From Lingula anatina (Eukaryota > Brachiopoda > Lingulata > Lingulida > Lingulidae), in NCBI RefSeq assembly GCF_001039355.2, contig NW_019774580.1:49414-113413 (forward strand): a stretch of 64,000 nucleotides of DNA, in the 5' to 3' direction. Every line of letters starts with the position of its first letter. Position 1 is the first letter of the stretch. The notes under the pieces are model-generated. The model did not search any database and was not told the origin of the DNA. It saw nothing but the letters and a program-made list of their open reading frames with translations. The translations under genes were made by a program, and so were the position numbers. Shown piece by piece: positions 22,201-30,694 of the stretch.

Positions 22201-24656
22201 AAGTGTTCACACGCTTTTTGTCCTCCAACTTGTAAGCTGGGGAATAGGGCAATCCATTGGAAGTATTTTACCAGGTAATATCCATCATCTCCTTATTTAG
22301 TTATGATCACTGTTCCTCAAAATCCATTGTGACATTCATACAGAGAAAAAATTAAAATGTCATTCACAGTGGATTGCAATTACCAAGAACCCACACTTCC
22401 ATTCATTTTGTATTGGCATTAAATTCATTTTGTATTGGCGTTAAAAATACAAACTTAGTTTGTGTATTAACAGTTAAAATATGAACCCATTCAGAACAGC
22501 GGACTAACAGATTCGCGGATCAAATATGGCAACTCACTTTAAAGCTTGCCGCTTAATGCTCGATTTGACACTGAATAGATTCCCCGCGGGTATTACGCAA
22601 CAAGCATTTAAGTGCGTAGGCCATATTTGACCCGCAGATCTGTTAGTCCGTTGTTTGTTAAACCGGTCCAGGCCTTTCCTTTCGTTAAACCGAAGTTTCC
22701 AGTCGTAGCACAAAGTTACATTTACAATGATGATTATTTTTATTCCTTTCAGGGCTTATTCTAGATTTTACGAAGAGTTATACCTTGCTGTTTCATGTAT
22801 TGGCAGTGTCCTATGGCTTCATTGTATTTGGGTTTATTTGTATAATACTGCTCAATCGACGACATGCTTCTGTCAACAATGTATCCATTCGTTCTTCCAA
22901 CATGGCGTTAGGAAAAATCGGCTCAGCCTCTAAAACTGCTGAAGATATGTCAATGTCTGAATATCGATTGATACTTGAATCATATCCAAAATATGATTAC
23001 GTTGAAGAGAGGGTCCAGCCATCTCAGGATGAACGATGAAAGGCAATTGACAGGGGACCCGAGTTCGGCAAATCTCGGATGATTCCGTACGTCACTTCCA
23101 CGTTTGTGGTAAAATCATGTAAAATCATCAAACCCCCCCTCCCCCCCTCCCCGAATTTTTTTGGCCTTGACATGTTTCATACCTTTACCTACGTGGAGTA
23201 TTTGGCGAATTTCTCGTATTATTACATGTTTTCCCTTGGACCATGTACCTGTATTTGTAGATGAAGGTATAATCAATGATGCCACTTAAACAGTACTGTG
23301 CTGGACCAACAATATTATATACTTCATTACCCGACAGACACCGACATATTGTCGCCAAATATGGTCGTTAACACACTTTACGTAGTGCTGATGCTTGTTT
23401 ATTGACTTTTAAGTTAATTAAAATAAACCTGGTATATTAACGAAAGTCGGCGTTCCTGGTCTTATTACCCGTGTACACGTATTTTCGTTCTTCCCATTAA
23501 TTTCAGGAGTTTTATAAATTTATAAAAGGATTTCCGAGAGCCTTGAAAGGAATCAACCTTACAGACGCTATCTATCTGGACACTGCTGTCTTAGGCCCCA
23601 AGTTCCTAGCTTCAGAATATACATTCCCGGAGAAAACGGACTTCAAAAGAAGTGCAAATGCGTTGAAAGTAAATATTGTGACATAAACCAACTTTTGTAA
23701 ACTCAAAGATAACGAAATCCAGGCTATGAGGGTGTAAATCCCAATATTTGCACGTGTTTTTTTAACTGGTACTCACTGTACCAAGTTCTGTTTTTGCAAT
23801 GGCAAATTTCTATTTTTTCTTTAATTATAAATTATTTCCCACGGTGAGGGCCTATCTAGCTTGAATCCAGATAAAATTACTGGCCTTTGCGCGTTTTAAT
23901 TTTAATTAATTTAAAAAGCAGTTTTACATAAAACCAATGTTTCTCACCATAGGAATTCTCAAGATTCATGAACGAGAAATCCCACACAGAGGGAATTCTG
24001 CCGTTTACTAGATTTGTAGCAAGATGGGTGAAAGGCACCGATTGTTTTCTGTGTCCAACGTCCAATCCAACCAGTCTGAAAGTTGCTGGCGACGCGGGTC
24101 ATTTTACCACGTTAGGAATGGATGGGGTAATTGACACACTGCAGGAAGGCCCCGGCTTTTCGTATACCATGCATAAGGTACATTTATCTCTCTTCTCTCT
24201 CTCTCTCTCTCTCGTTTACTCTGTATTATATAAAATCTCTCCTTTTCAGTGTCATTTGTTTACTTCGAGTTTCCGTGTTTTTTGTGTGCGATTGCTATGT
24301 AATAATGTGTGCTTTTTATCAAAAAATTTGAATCACTTTCATAGTCGACTATGAGGTAAATAGCAGAGGCGCATTTCCGATTAACTGAATTTTAATTACA
24401 CAACGTTCAAGTTGGAACACTAGTGTATTGTGCTTTCTTCTTTCAGCTGGTTGAAGCATGGGACAACTTGGGTCTTGAAGGAACTCTTCACTGGGGTAAA
24501 ATTACCGAAGTGACAAACTTCAAAGAGAAGATCAAAACTTACTTCAGACACGACCTGGGATTCTTTGAAAATATCCGCAGGAAAATCGATCCTCACGGCG
24601 TGTTCATGAATGATTACCTTAGTTACCTCTATGACGCCTTTAATAATGTTAACTGA
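8415..24656 (+). CDS. Secreted FAD-linked sugar-lactone oxidase (L-gulonolactone / arabinono-lactone oxidase family)
   Basis: Ten exons join without phase conflict: 8415-8469, 9872-10029, 10316-10477, 10637-10786, 11471-11638, 12191-12408, 13317-13404, 23507-23668, 23953-24177 and 24447-24656 (1596 nt, 531 aa). The first exon encodes a hydrophobic leader (MDLLGVLLWLCLPARWMAG), so entry into the secretory pathway is likely. Residues about 70-175 form a FAD_binding_4 (VAO-type) domain; RVVGSTHSWS carries the His that binds FAD covalently in this family. The C-terminus has the ALO-domain signatures RFVARW, LHWGK and RKIDPHGVFMN.YL, very like GULO, the last enzyme of ascorbate synthesis. Substrate is not proven; it is longer than vertebrate GULO (440 aa). 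Intron 7 is about 10 kb and contains an N gap and a complete transporter gene. Exon 1 is the least certain. Confidence 0.85.
8819..8926. repeat. (GT)n-(GA)n microsatellite
   Basis: A long GT run with a few GC interruptions followed by GA units, in the first intron of the oxidase. ORFs on both strands here are artefacts of the repeat. Confidence 0.95.
9187..9354 (+). mobile_element. Fold-back element family 3 (CAGGGGCGG ends, 5-bp target duplication), copy 1
   Basis: 168 bp starting CAGGGGCGGATTTAGG and ending GGATTCGCCCCTG, with inverted CCGTCTTC/GAAGACGG blocks inside. It is flanked by AATGC on both sides, a 5-bp target duplication. Copies at 17650-17817, 28846-29021 and 54159-54335. The CAGGGGCGG ends resemble hAT elements, some of which make 5-bp duplications; no transposase is present. 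Confidence 0.8.
9670..9720 (+). ncRNA. Hammerhead-like ribozyme core (degenerate, Penelope-like-element type)
   Basis: CCTGATGAAGGC, a short loop, then GCCGAAAGC: the two invariant hammerhead boxes (CTGATGA and GAAA) joined by a GGC/GCC stem II. Eukaryotic Penelope-like retroelements are known to carry such motifs. The expected UH cleavage position cannot be placed cleanly (the candidate is followed by G), so activity is doubtful. The same layout with a mutated first box occurs in the inverted repeat at 40619-40849. Confidence 0.4.
10213..10265. repeat. (TTTA)n microsatellite
   Basis: Tandem ATTT units in the oxidase intron before exon 3. Confidence 0.9.
10525..10572. repeat. (GTATT)n microsatellite
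   Basis: About nine tandem TTGTA pentamers in the short intron before exon 4 of the oxidase. Confidence 0.9.
11718..11957. mobile_element. Fold-back element family 6 (ATTCAGAACAG ends), copy 1
   Basis: Left end AATTCAGAACAG, right end CTTGTTCTGAATGCGG, with inner inverted words TCCGC.GA.TAAATATGGCC and GGCCATATTTAGTCCGCGGATC. About 240 bp, non-coding, in the intron between oxidase exons 5 and 6. Relatives: 22484-22665, 36335-36516, 46680-46840 (partial), 54996-55165 and 55363-55515. Confidence 0.7.
12490..12609 (-). mobile_element. Family 4 element fragment (TTGCAAAATGCG units)
   Basis: Four near-tandem units of about 36 bp, each beginning GGTTGCAAAATGCG, then AAATGCGGCTCTACA, the same right end as the complete copies at 19290-19546, 32410-32666 and 33010-33266. 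Confidence 0.65.
12790..13014 (+). mobile_element. MITE family 1, copy 3
   Basis: Starts GGGTGTATTCCCAGAGATTT and ends CTATGGAAATGGGGTC, with TAA on both sides. Interior as in copy 1 (CTCCCTGGGGGTTCA, TAATTACCCCCTTACAGCTT, GACTCCCCACAGGG). Lies in oxidase intron 6. Confidence 0.85.
13500..14332. other. Assembly gap (N run)
   Basis: 833 unknown bases within oxidase intron 7, directly before the first copy of the transporter-bearing block. Apparent ORFs spanning it are meaningless. Confidence 1.
16670..17041. mobile_element. Harbinger-type element family 2, complete copy
   Basis: TGCCCCTATTCCACACAGACC at the left, GGTCTGTGTGAAATAGGTGCA at the right, TAA on both sides (16667-16669 and 17042-17044). 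372 bp with long imperfect inverted arms. In the paired block only a remnant of about 60 bp remains (28382-28441). Confidence 0.85.
17650..17817 (-). mobile_element. Family 3 element (CAGGGGCGG ends), copy 2
   Basis: Inverted relative to 9187-9354. CAGGGGCGGGTCCGG start, CCCGCCCCTG end. The flanks CGCAC and CATAC are a decayed 5-bp duplication. Confidence 0.75.
18184..23039 (+). CDS. Major facilitator superfamily transporter, MCT (SLC16)-like, gene 1
   Basis: Six exons with matching phases: 18184-18322, 20066-20368, 20916-21193 (or its duplicate 21235-21512), 21723-21948, 22131-22274 and 22753-23039, 458 aa. The start ATG has a favourable AAGATGG context. The protein is mostly hydrophobic, with an N-terminal segment GWFVLIATIPASLVCA, the paired segments around RLSFMTGLAISFLGLVLSS and RGVFVGFGVNF, a polar central loop (RHPEEHDKDKAHSEALEQS) between the two halves, and a late hydrophobic segment GFIVFGFICIILL before a charged tail ending QPSQDER. 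Layout and the second-half restart resemble monocarboxylate transporters; the substrate cannot be told. The whole gene lies in intron 7 of the oxidase on the same strand. Confidence 0.8.
18616..18743 (+). CDS. Possible alternative terminal exon of transporter gene 1
   Basis: TTTATTTCAG|TTGGTGAC is a good acceptor in the phase needed by exon 1 and opens a 41-residue tail starting VGDFYVTNKALSL and ending CHCQRYK, then TAG. An exon of the same length is kept at 31710-31837. Using it would give a protein of about 87 residues with a single hydrophobic segment. No transcript evidence is available. Confidence 0.3.
19290..19546. mobile_element. Family 4 element, complete copy 1 (TAGAGCCGCATTT ends)
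   Basis: 257 bp between TAGAGCCGCATTTTGCAACC and AAATGCGGCTCTA. The interior has six or more direct and inverted copies of GCATTTTGCAAC/GTTGCAAAATGC. Non-coding. Confidence 0.8.
20480..20861. mobile_element. piggyBac-like MITE, left end deleted
   Basis: The right end is kept (TATCGAACCACC followed by TTAA at 20862-20865), but about 455 bp present in the paired block (34200-34655), including the left terminus, are missing. It lies in the intron before transporter exon 3. Confidence 0.7.
21201..21512 (+). repeat. Duplicate of transporter exon 3
   Basis: Bases 21201-21512 repeat 20882-21193 after a single N at 21200, with about three substitutions (one replaces S by G). Both acceptors and donors are intact, and the 278-bp exon is not a multiple of three, so only one copy can be used. 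Probably an allele or assembly duplication. Confidence 0.85.
22484..22665. mobile_element. Family 6 fold-back element, copy 2
   Basis: ATTCAGAACAGCGGACTAACAG at the left is mirrored by CTGTTAGTCCGTTGTTTG at the right; inner arms ATCAAATATGG and CCATATTTGACCC. In the intron before the last transporter exon. Confidence 0.7.
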
Positions 24657-25861
24657 TATTATGATAACATTGAAAAATATTATTAATGCTAGCAAACTTA
24701 TCGGAATGAAGGCCCATCACGATGTTCACAGCGGGTTCAGATAAACCGAATTCCGAGAGAATGGACTCATATGTAACTTCATTACCTCCTTCTTGTTTCA
24801 CGAGTGGCTGTTGTGGAAGAAGAGCTAAATTATTGATATAAATCATATTTTATCTCTATTTTCATATACCGAAGATAAAGAGATGAATTAGTATATGCAT
24901 GTAGTTGCTGTTTTGCTGTTATTCATATTTACACATAATTTTCCAAATAAAGCATAACTTTCTTTTAAATTAATTACACGAAGAGTCGATTCAAAAACTA
25001 ATTAGGAGACGACGTGAAGTATACATTTTTAACACCGGTGAAGAATAGATGAATGTCTGTAATTAGCGACATTATCACCAGAAGATTTTATGGCTATTTA
25101 TGACAGTTACACCCTTGAGGTGATCATTTGTTAATAAAAGCACTTGGAATTGGAGGTGTGACAACTGTGACCAATGATGTATAGAAGATTTGTAGCACAG
25201 GCATTTATTTTTGTTCTGGAAAAAATCCAGTGATCAAACCTCAGTTGATCTTATTTTGATCACGATTGCACATCGGCTGACATTGCTGATGTGCTGTTTT
25301 CTTTTTCAAATTATCTACTTAACTACTTCATTTATTCACAGTTTATAAGGTTGCTACATATTAATAGAATAATATGATATATCAGGATTAGTTTAGCAAA
25401 AAACATACCTCAAGTAACTTTTCTGAAAACATTAATTGCCACAATTTGTACTTTATTTCTAAATTAGGAAACACGTATTGTTCACATAAAATTTTTAATG
25501 CGTGACAAATTCTATGATCCAAGGATTAAAATAAGCGATAAGCATTGTACAGTAGTCGTTGTCAAACAATGCACACCAGCATTATTACGTCACCGTTTCC
25601 CCTGCTTTTTATTAGTCTTTGACGTGTAAGTATGTTTTCATAATGATTGTCAAAGTTTGGGTGAATGAAAGAAAAGGGAAGAAAAATTCCTCGCTTCAGC
25701 CTTAAGCCCTGCACCTGTGGCTCCAAGTCCAAAAACTCAATGCTGGAATTACATTGTAGGTCTCTATCAAAATTGAAGGGTGAAGCGACATCACAGTTTA
25801 CATCCCCAAAAGGTCACACGAAAACATATTTTAAAAGCAATTTGTGTCTGAATTAAAAAAA
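24657..25861. other. Oxidase 3' flank, nothing further recognised
   Basis: AT-rich sequence after the oxidase stop. AATAAA occurs at about 24946-24951 and could serve polyadenylation. No further gene or known repeat is seen up to the duplicated block. Confidence 0.4.
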
Positions 25862-26029
25862 GATTCATTGATGACTGGCTGGTCTTGCAATTAATCACTG
25901 CAATGGGCCATATCAATGGAAATTTGTAATTTTGGGGAACTATCCATGTACAGAAGAGGACGGGGCACATGTACATTCTATGATAAGCAAACAAACAAAC
26001 AACAACAAAAAAAAAAAAAAAAAAAAAAA
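25862..26029 (+). repeat. Extra partial copy of the block start
   Basis: GATGACTGGCTGGTCTTGC and the following 160 bp, including the A-rich tract, repeat the beginning of 26067 onward and are separated from it by a single N at 26030. This is the mark of two haplotype contigs joined end to end. Confidence 0.8.
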
Positions 26030-28381
26030 NCAATTTGTGTCTGAATTAAAAAAAAAGATATTTCACTGATGACTGGCTAGTCTTGCAATTAATCACTGCA
26101 ATGGGCCATATAAATGGAAATTTGTAATTTTGGGGAACTATCCATGTACAGAAGAGGACGGGGCACATGTACATTCTATGATAAACAAACAAACAAAAAA
26201 AAAAAAACAGCAAGTGTGAGACAGACATATTAATCACATTTCTGAAGAGACTGCAGGTGAAGCCCCAAAATGTGATGAATGGGAATTCCTGGGTGTTTGG
26301 TATTTTCACTGCCTTCTCTTAAAGGCATCGGACCCAGCAACGGAAGATTTGTTATTGGTGTATCTGAGTCGAGAGACTTTGTGCTATTTAGTGACTTTAA
26401 TCATAGAAATAGAAAGATGTTTTTCTGGTTCTATGCTTTAATTAATGGTAACCAGAATCTAGTGTCTATTTTGTAAAATTATTCAAGCAACCAGAAACTA
26501 GAATCCTTTATGCAGGAGGGGGGAAAGGGAGAGGGGTGGTCGAAATAAATGTTGATATAAACGTTTTAGGCAAAGAATTCGAGATCAAATTCTCTAACTA
26601 ATCACGATAAAGGCCTAAAGGTTACCGTGTTCGAGGTCATACAAAAATGACTTAAGTTAAAAATTAAAAATGTTCTAAAAATAAATGTGGCAGCGTAATA
26701 AACTGTGAATGAATTAATATAGGCCTATATTTGTCAAGTCGGATTTTTGAAAAGGTATATGGCACTTTGTAACAGCCGATGAGTTACCGTTATCAAAATC
26801 AGATCACTTGAGGTCACTGACATCTTTCCTGTACTCTTATAACAAGTCATATTGAAATTATGGCGTAGCGATAGTACTTTCCTCCAGATTACATATAATA
26901 TCCCTCGCAGAAGATAATGCCTCATAAATATTAATGAGTGGTGTCAATGGCCGGGAATGCGAAAAATATCTCTTGAAAGTGTCGAGCAAGATGTCTCTTA
27001 ACCTCTGGGACAACCGTCATTAAAAAATGCCAGTGGACAACATGTTTTATTCTCGAAAACCTTGTCATCACTCAATAAGTACTATCTCTTCTCTATTTGA
27101 CCAATGTTGTGTACGTAAACTAGTTACGATCCGATTCTTCCTTTTATTTTCTTTCTTTCTGTACTTAATTATTTCTGGGAACTTTTGTGCTCCATACTGA
27201 AATCTTTGAAGTTATACATTTATTCTGTTGTATATACGTATCCATTTGTTTTATTTATTTACTTATTTAATTTTGTGGAGAGCATTTAATGCTTTTAGCG
27301 CTTTGCCTCCATTTCTTTCGAATAAACGTTGTTAAAAAAACATGTTTTATTTAGAAACGTGCTGGTACGAATGCACATGCTCACGACACAGATTTAATCT
27401 GTTATTCAGGTTGTGACCCCTCAACGAAAATAATACACTGAAATGTCCAGAATCAATGATTCGCACTGTGAATAATATGGTGTATTTACATATGTTATCA
27501 TGTGTCATTTTCCTTTTCCCAATATTTCAAGGTGGAATGTCTGGGGATGGTGAGTAAAACACGTTTTTTTTGTCTTGCTGGGGTAGTAACATCTGCCTTC
27601 CAAGCGACACCGACAATTTATGTATTCAAACATGCGCCCAAGAGTTATCCAATAAAACAACATTCGCTAAACTGCAATAAAATGACTTAGCTGTAGAAGG
27701 GTCAGACATCAAACGTCAATTGTCATATTCTAACACAAGTCTTAGATTTTGGAGCACAAATGCACAGCTTAACGACTCTAGCCACGAATAAACTATCCCA
27801 TCGTAGAATACCTTCTCACAACCTCGACATTTCATTACACAAACAATTTGGCCAGCTTCCATCCGGGTCTCTGGCTGTATACGTATAGGTCCCCTATTCC
27901 CTCTACCAGGGTGACAGGTATTATAGGGAAATTTTGAAAAAAGCAGAGAATGAAATGACTATTTATCTAAAGACATACCTGTGAATATCTTATGAAAAAA
28001 ATCTGTTGGCCTGGTAGAGGGCAGAGAATGAAATGACTGCCTATTTATCTAAAGACATATTTGTGAATATCTTGCGAAAAATCAATCTGTCGCCCTGGTA
28101 GGGGGTAGGCCCTCTACGGGTTATTTTTGTACGGCAGCAATGCGTTCTCGACAATCGGAGCGTACCGAACGGGCCGATAAGCTGATAAACGGTTTGTGTA
28201 ATGAAACGCTGTGCTTGTGGTAAGTAATATTAATTTTTACGTTGGAGTAGTTAATTCGTGGCAGGAGTCGTTGATATGTGCAATAGTGTTCACAAACTTG
28301 AGGCTCCAGTTAGAAAACACTCAATTCGTTTTATAAGGCCCGAGGATTGCTCGTCGCATTGTAGAGTACCTGGGCCCGTAA

Positions 28382-28441
28382 TGCCCCTATTTCACACAGA
28401 CCACGAATCCCACGAATCGCAAGGAATTGACAAATTTCAGG
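28382..28441 (+). mobile_element. Harbinger-type family 2 remnant
   Basis: Only the left arm remains (TGCCCCTATTTCACACAGACC to CAAATTTCAG); it then runs straight into the right flank seen at 17043 in the paired block. Compared with 16670-17041 about 310 bp are missing, like an incomplete excision or repair product. Confidence 0.75.
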
Positions 28442-28845
28442 AACTTGAAAGCATCGCGCATTGCGACCGAGCGCAAGCGTCTCGATTCCATAACTCGCCT
28501 ATACTCGCCCCATATAATACATTGTAGCATCTGTGTGATAACGCTATTCGCTCGATGCTTTCGAGTTACGGAGCCCGTGTTTGAACCATATATGTTTGTA
28601 AAGATTTCCACACCAGAAATTACTGAATAGGCTGAAACTACTGCGCATGAGGTGAAATCAAAGAACTGTTCAGTTCTGTTCAGTTCGAAATCCTATAGCT
28701 ATAGCTTATTTTTCTTTTTTTTGGTTTGCGATTATGTGCCTATTGTCAGAGACATGGGTCAACGGATTTCTTTGAGTAGTTGGCCGATTCAGCGTGCATC
28801 TAATTCACGGTCCCAGCATTCCTTTTCTTTTGATACCGGTCGCAC

Positions 28846-29021
28846 CAGAGGCGGGTCCGGAGATACTATCTGACACAGTGACAGTCTTCCAAATTATCTT
28901 TGTTGACCCATCCTCCATTTTTGACTGTCTTCCGACAGAAAAAATTAAATACCCGTGAGTGTTAACTTGAAAATCTGACCGTCTTCCTGAAGACTCAGAA
29001 GACGGCCTCAACCCGCCCCTG
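28846..29021 (-). mobile_element. Family 3 element (CAGGGGCGG ends), copy 3
   Basis: CAGAGGCGGGTCCGG to CCCGCCCCTG with flanks CGCAC and CGTAC, a 5-bp duplication with one mismatch. Orthologous to 17650-17817. Confidence 0.75.
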
Positions 29022-29044
29022 CGTACGGTATGGATGACTGAAAT

Positions 29045-29295
29045 CGTAGGCCCCAGTCGACACTAACGGTCTACGTAGATCGATCCGACTCTGCGGGGTC
29101 TCTCGCTGAGTGCAATCAGCTTAACTGAATGACACGCCTCCTCCCGGCGTTGAGCCGAATACAAAAAGTTGGTGATTATAGGAGTACGCTGGAAACAAGA
29201 GGGTACGTGTCATTCAGTGTTAAAAGCTGATTGACCTCAGCGAGAGTCCCCGCACAGTTGGAACTATCTACCTATGCAGTGTATGGGTATGGGGT
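29045..29295. mobile_element. Fold-back element, distant relative of family 1
   Basis: It has GTCTACGTAGATCGATCC and CTCTCGCTGAGTGCAATCAGC on one side and GCTGATTGACCTCAGCGAGAG, then a GGGTATGGGGTCTT end, on the other. Present only in copy A' of the block; a truncated relative lies at about 8984-9075 (GACTCTTGCTGAATGCAAT). Confidence 0.55.
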
Positions 29296-30694
29296 CTTTG
29301 ATGAGTATAAGCACCTGACACAAATCGATCGCCGACACACCACCACCAACCATTTTTATCAAGACAAAGTGAACTTAAGCAAGACAAAGTGACCTTTAGC
29401 AAGACAAAGTGACCTTTTCCATAAGGGCAGAAAGCACCCTGGGCTTGCTACTTTACATTTGTAGATGGTGTCAACTGAATGTTCATGCATTACAGAGATA
29501 ATGAGCTGTATTCAAATCCAGAATTATCGTTGCAAACTATAATTACTTTCATAACCAAGTACTTGCTGGCAATATATCCGGGGAGTCTCCCTTCTGAACT
29601 TAATCTGACATCTGGGCACCAGACTTCATGGTTGCACAGGCACACATCAAAGGGTGAGCATTACATCACATTGTCCAATGGCAGGTCACTACTGGTCCAC
29701 GAGGGTAAGTAACCACAACTTTTACTGTCTTACAATCAGACAGCCTTTGCCACCCAGTAGGACAGCACGGAAAGAAGACTAGTAAGGACTATACAACAAT
29801 ACCTGCTTAAGAAAGCATCAGGGGCTTAGACACAAGACCCCCAAAACAAGGTAAGGCATTCTTTCACTTTTTATGTACAGACACACAAGTTCGAAAATCG
29901 GCATGATCGGGCCACTATTTTACTAGTTATGCTGTTTTTTACTCTTTTCAGCATATATGCAACACTGTAAACACAATATAAGAAAAACAGATGGGCCAAT
30001 TGTCATGAAAGTCACAGGAGTGGTCAATTTTACTAGAATGCAGGTTGAGTTCGTAAATCAGCATAATCGTNGGAATTGACAGTAGCCTATTTTGATATTT
30101 CCTGCTTTTTGTCTGTACATTTGACAGCTTTGCTGCCTTGTTATTATCCTTATCTGTTCGGCTCGCTGTAATTGGGAGTAAAATTATACTTATTACATGT
30201 ATCATTAACTCAAAAACAGCTATCTGATTTTCAGTACAAGACGGTGGCATTATTAGCGGTACAAATGATATTTACCAGTCTCCAAATTGAGAAACCTAGA
30301 GCTAAAACGGATTTATAACTTGCCAACGCGTTTGGAGATGGTGTACCTTGGCGATTAAGGGAAAATTACAAAACCCTCCAGAATTTTGTAGCTGTTGTTA
30401 TGTAATGGTATATTTAGTGCTGGTTGACTTAAAGCTTACCTTGACACAACCACGACACCGCTGTGAGCCGCCGTGTTGGGGACCTATTTGACGTTCACTA
30501 CACATGCTGACAAGATACGGTTTGCAAGAAGAAACGCACGAAAGATTTACAGAAAACAGAAAAAGTCGGCCTGGCGTGTAAAATACCAACTTCACTGACT
30601 AATTGTGCCGTGAAATACGCAGGATATCATCTCGGCCTTTTGCTTTTTATTGAGGAAAAGCAACGAAGGAACAGAGGCGAAGCGATTTATAAAG

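Larger units (their letters stand above)
14333..23125 (+). repeat. Large duplicated block, copy A (contains transporter gene 1)
   Basis: From the base after the N gap to about 23125 this block is nearly identical to 26067-36985, apart from several large indels. From 14333 to 18183 it is non-coding: AT-rich sequence, a tandem repeat of about 87 bp around 16220-16390 (GCAGAGAATGAAATGACTG units) and two short elements. It contains transporter gene 1 and two local duplications at single-N joins. Confidence 0.9.
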
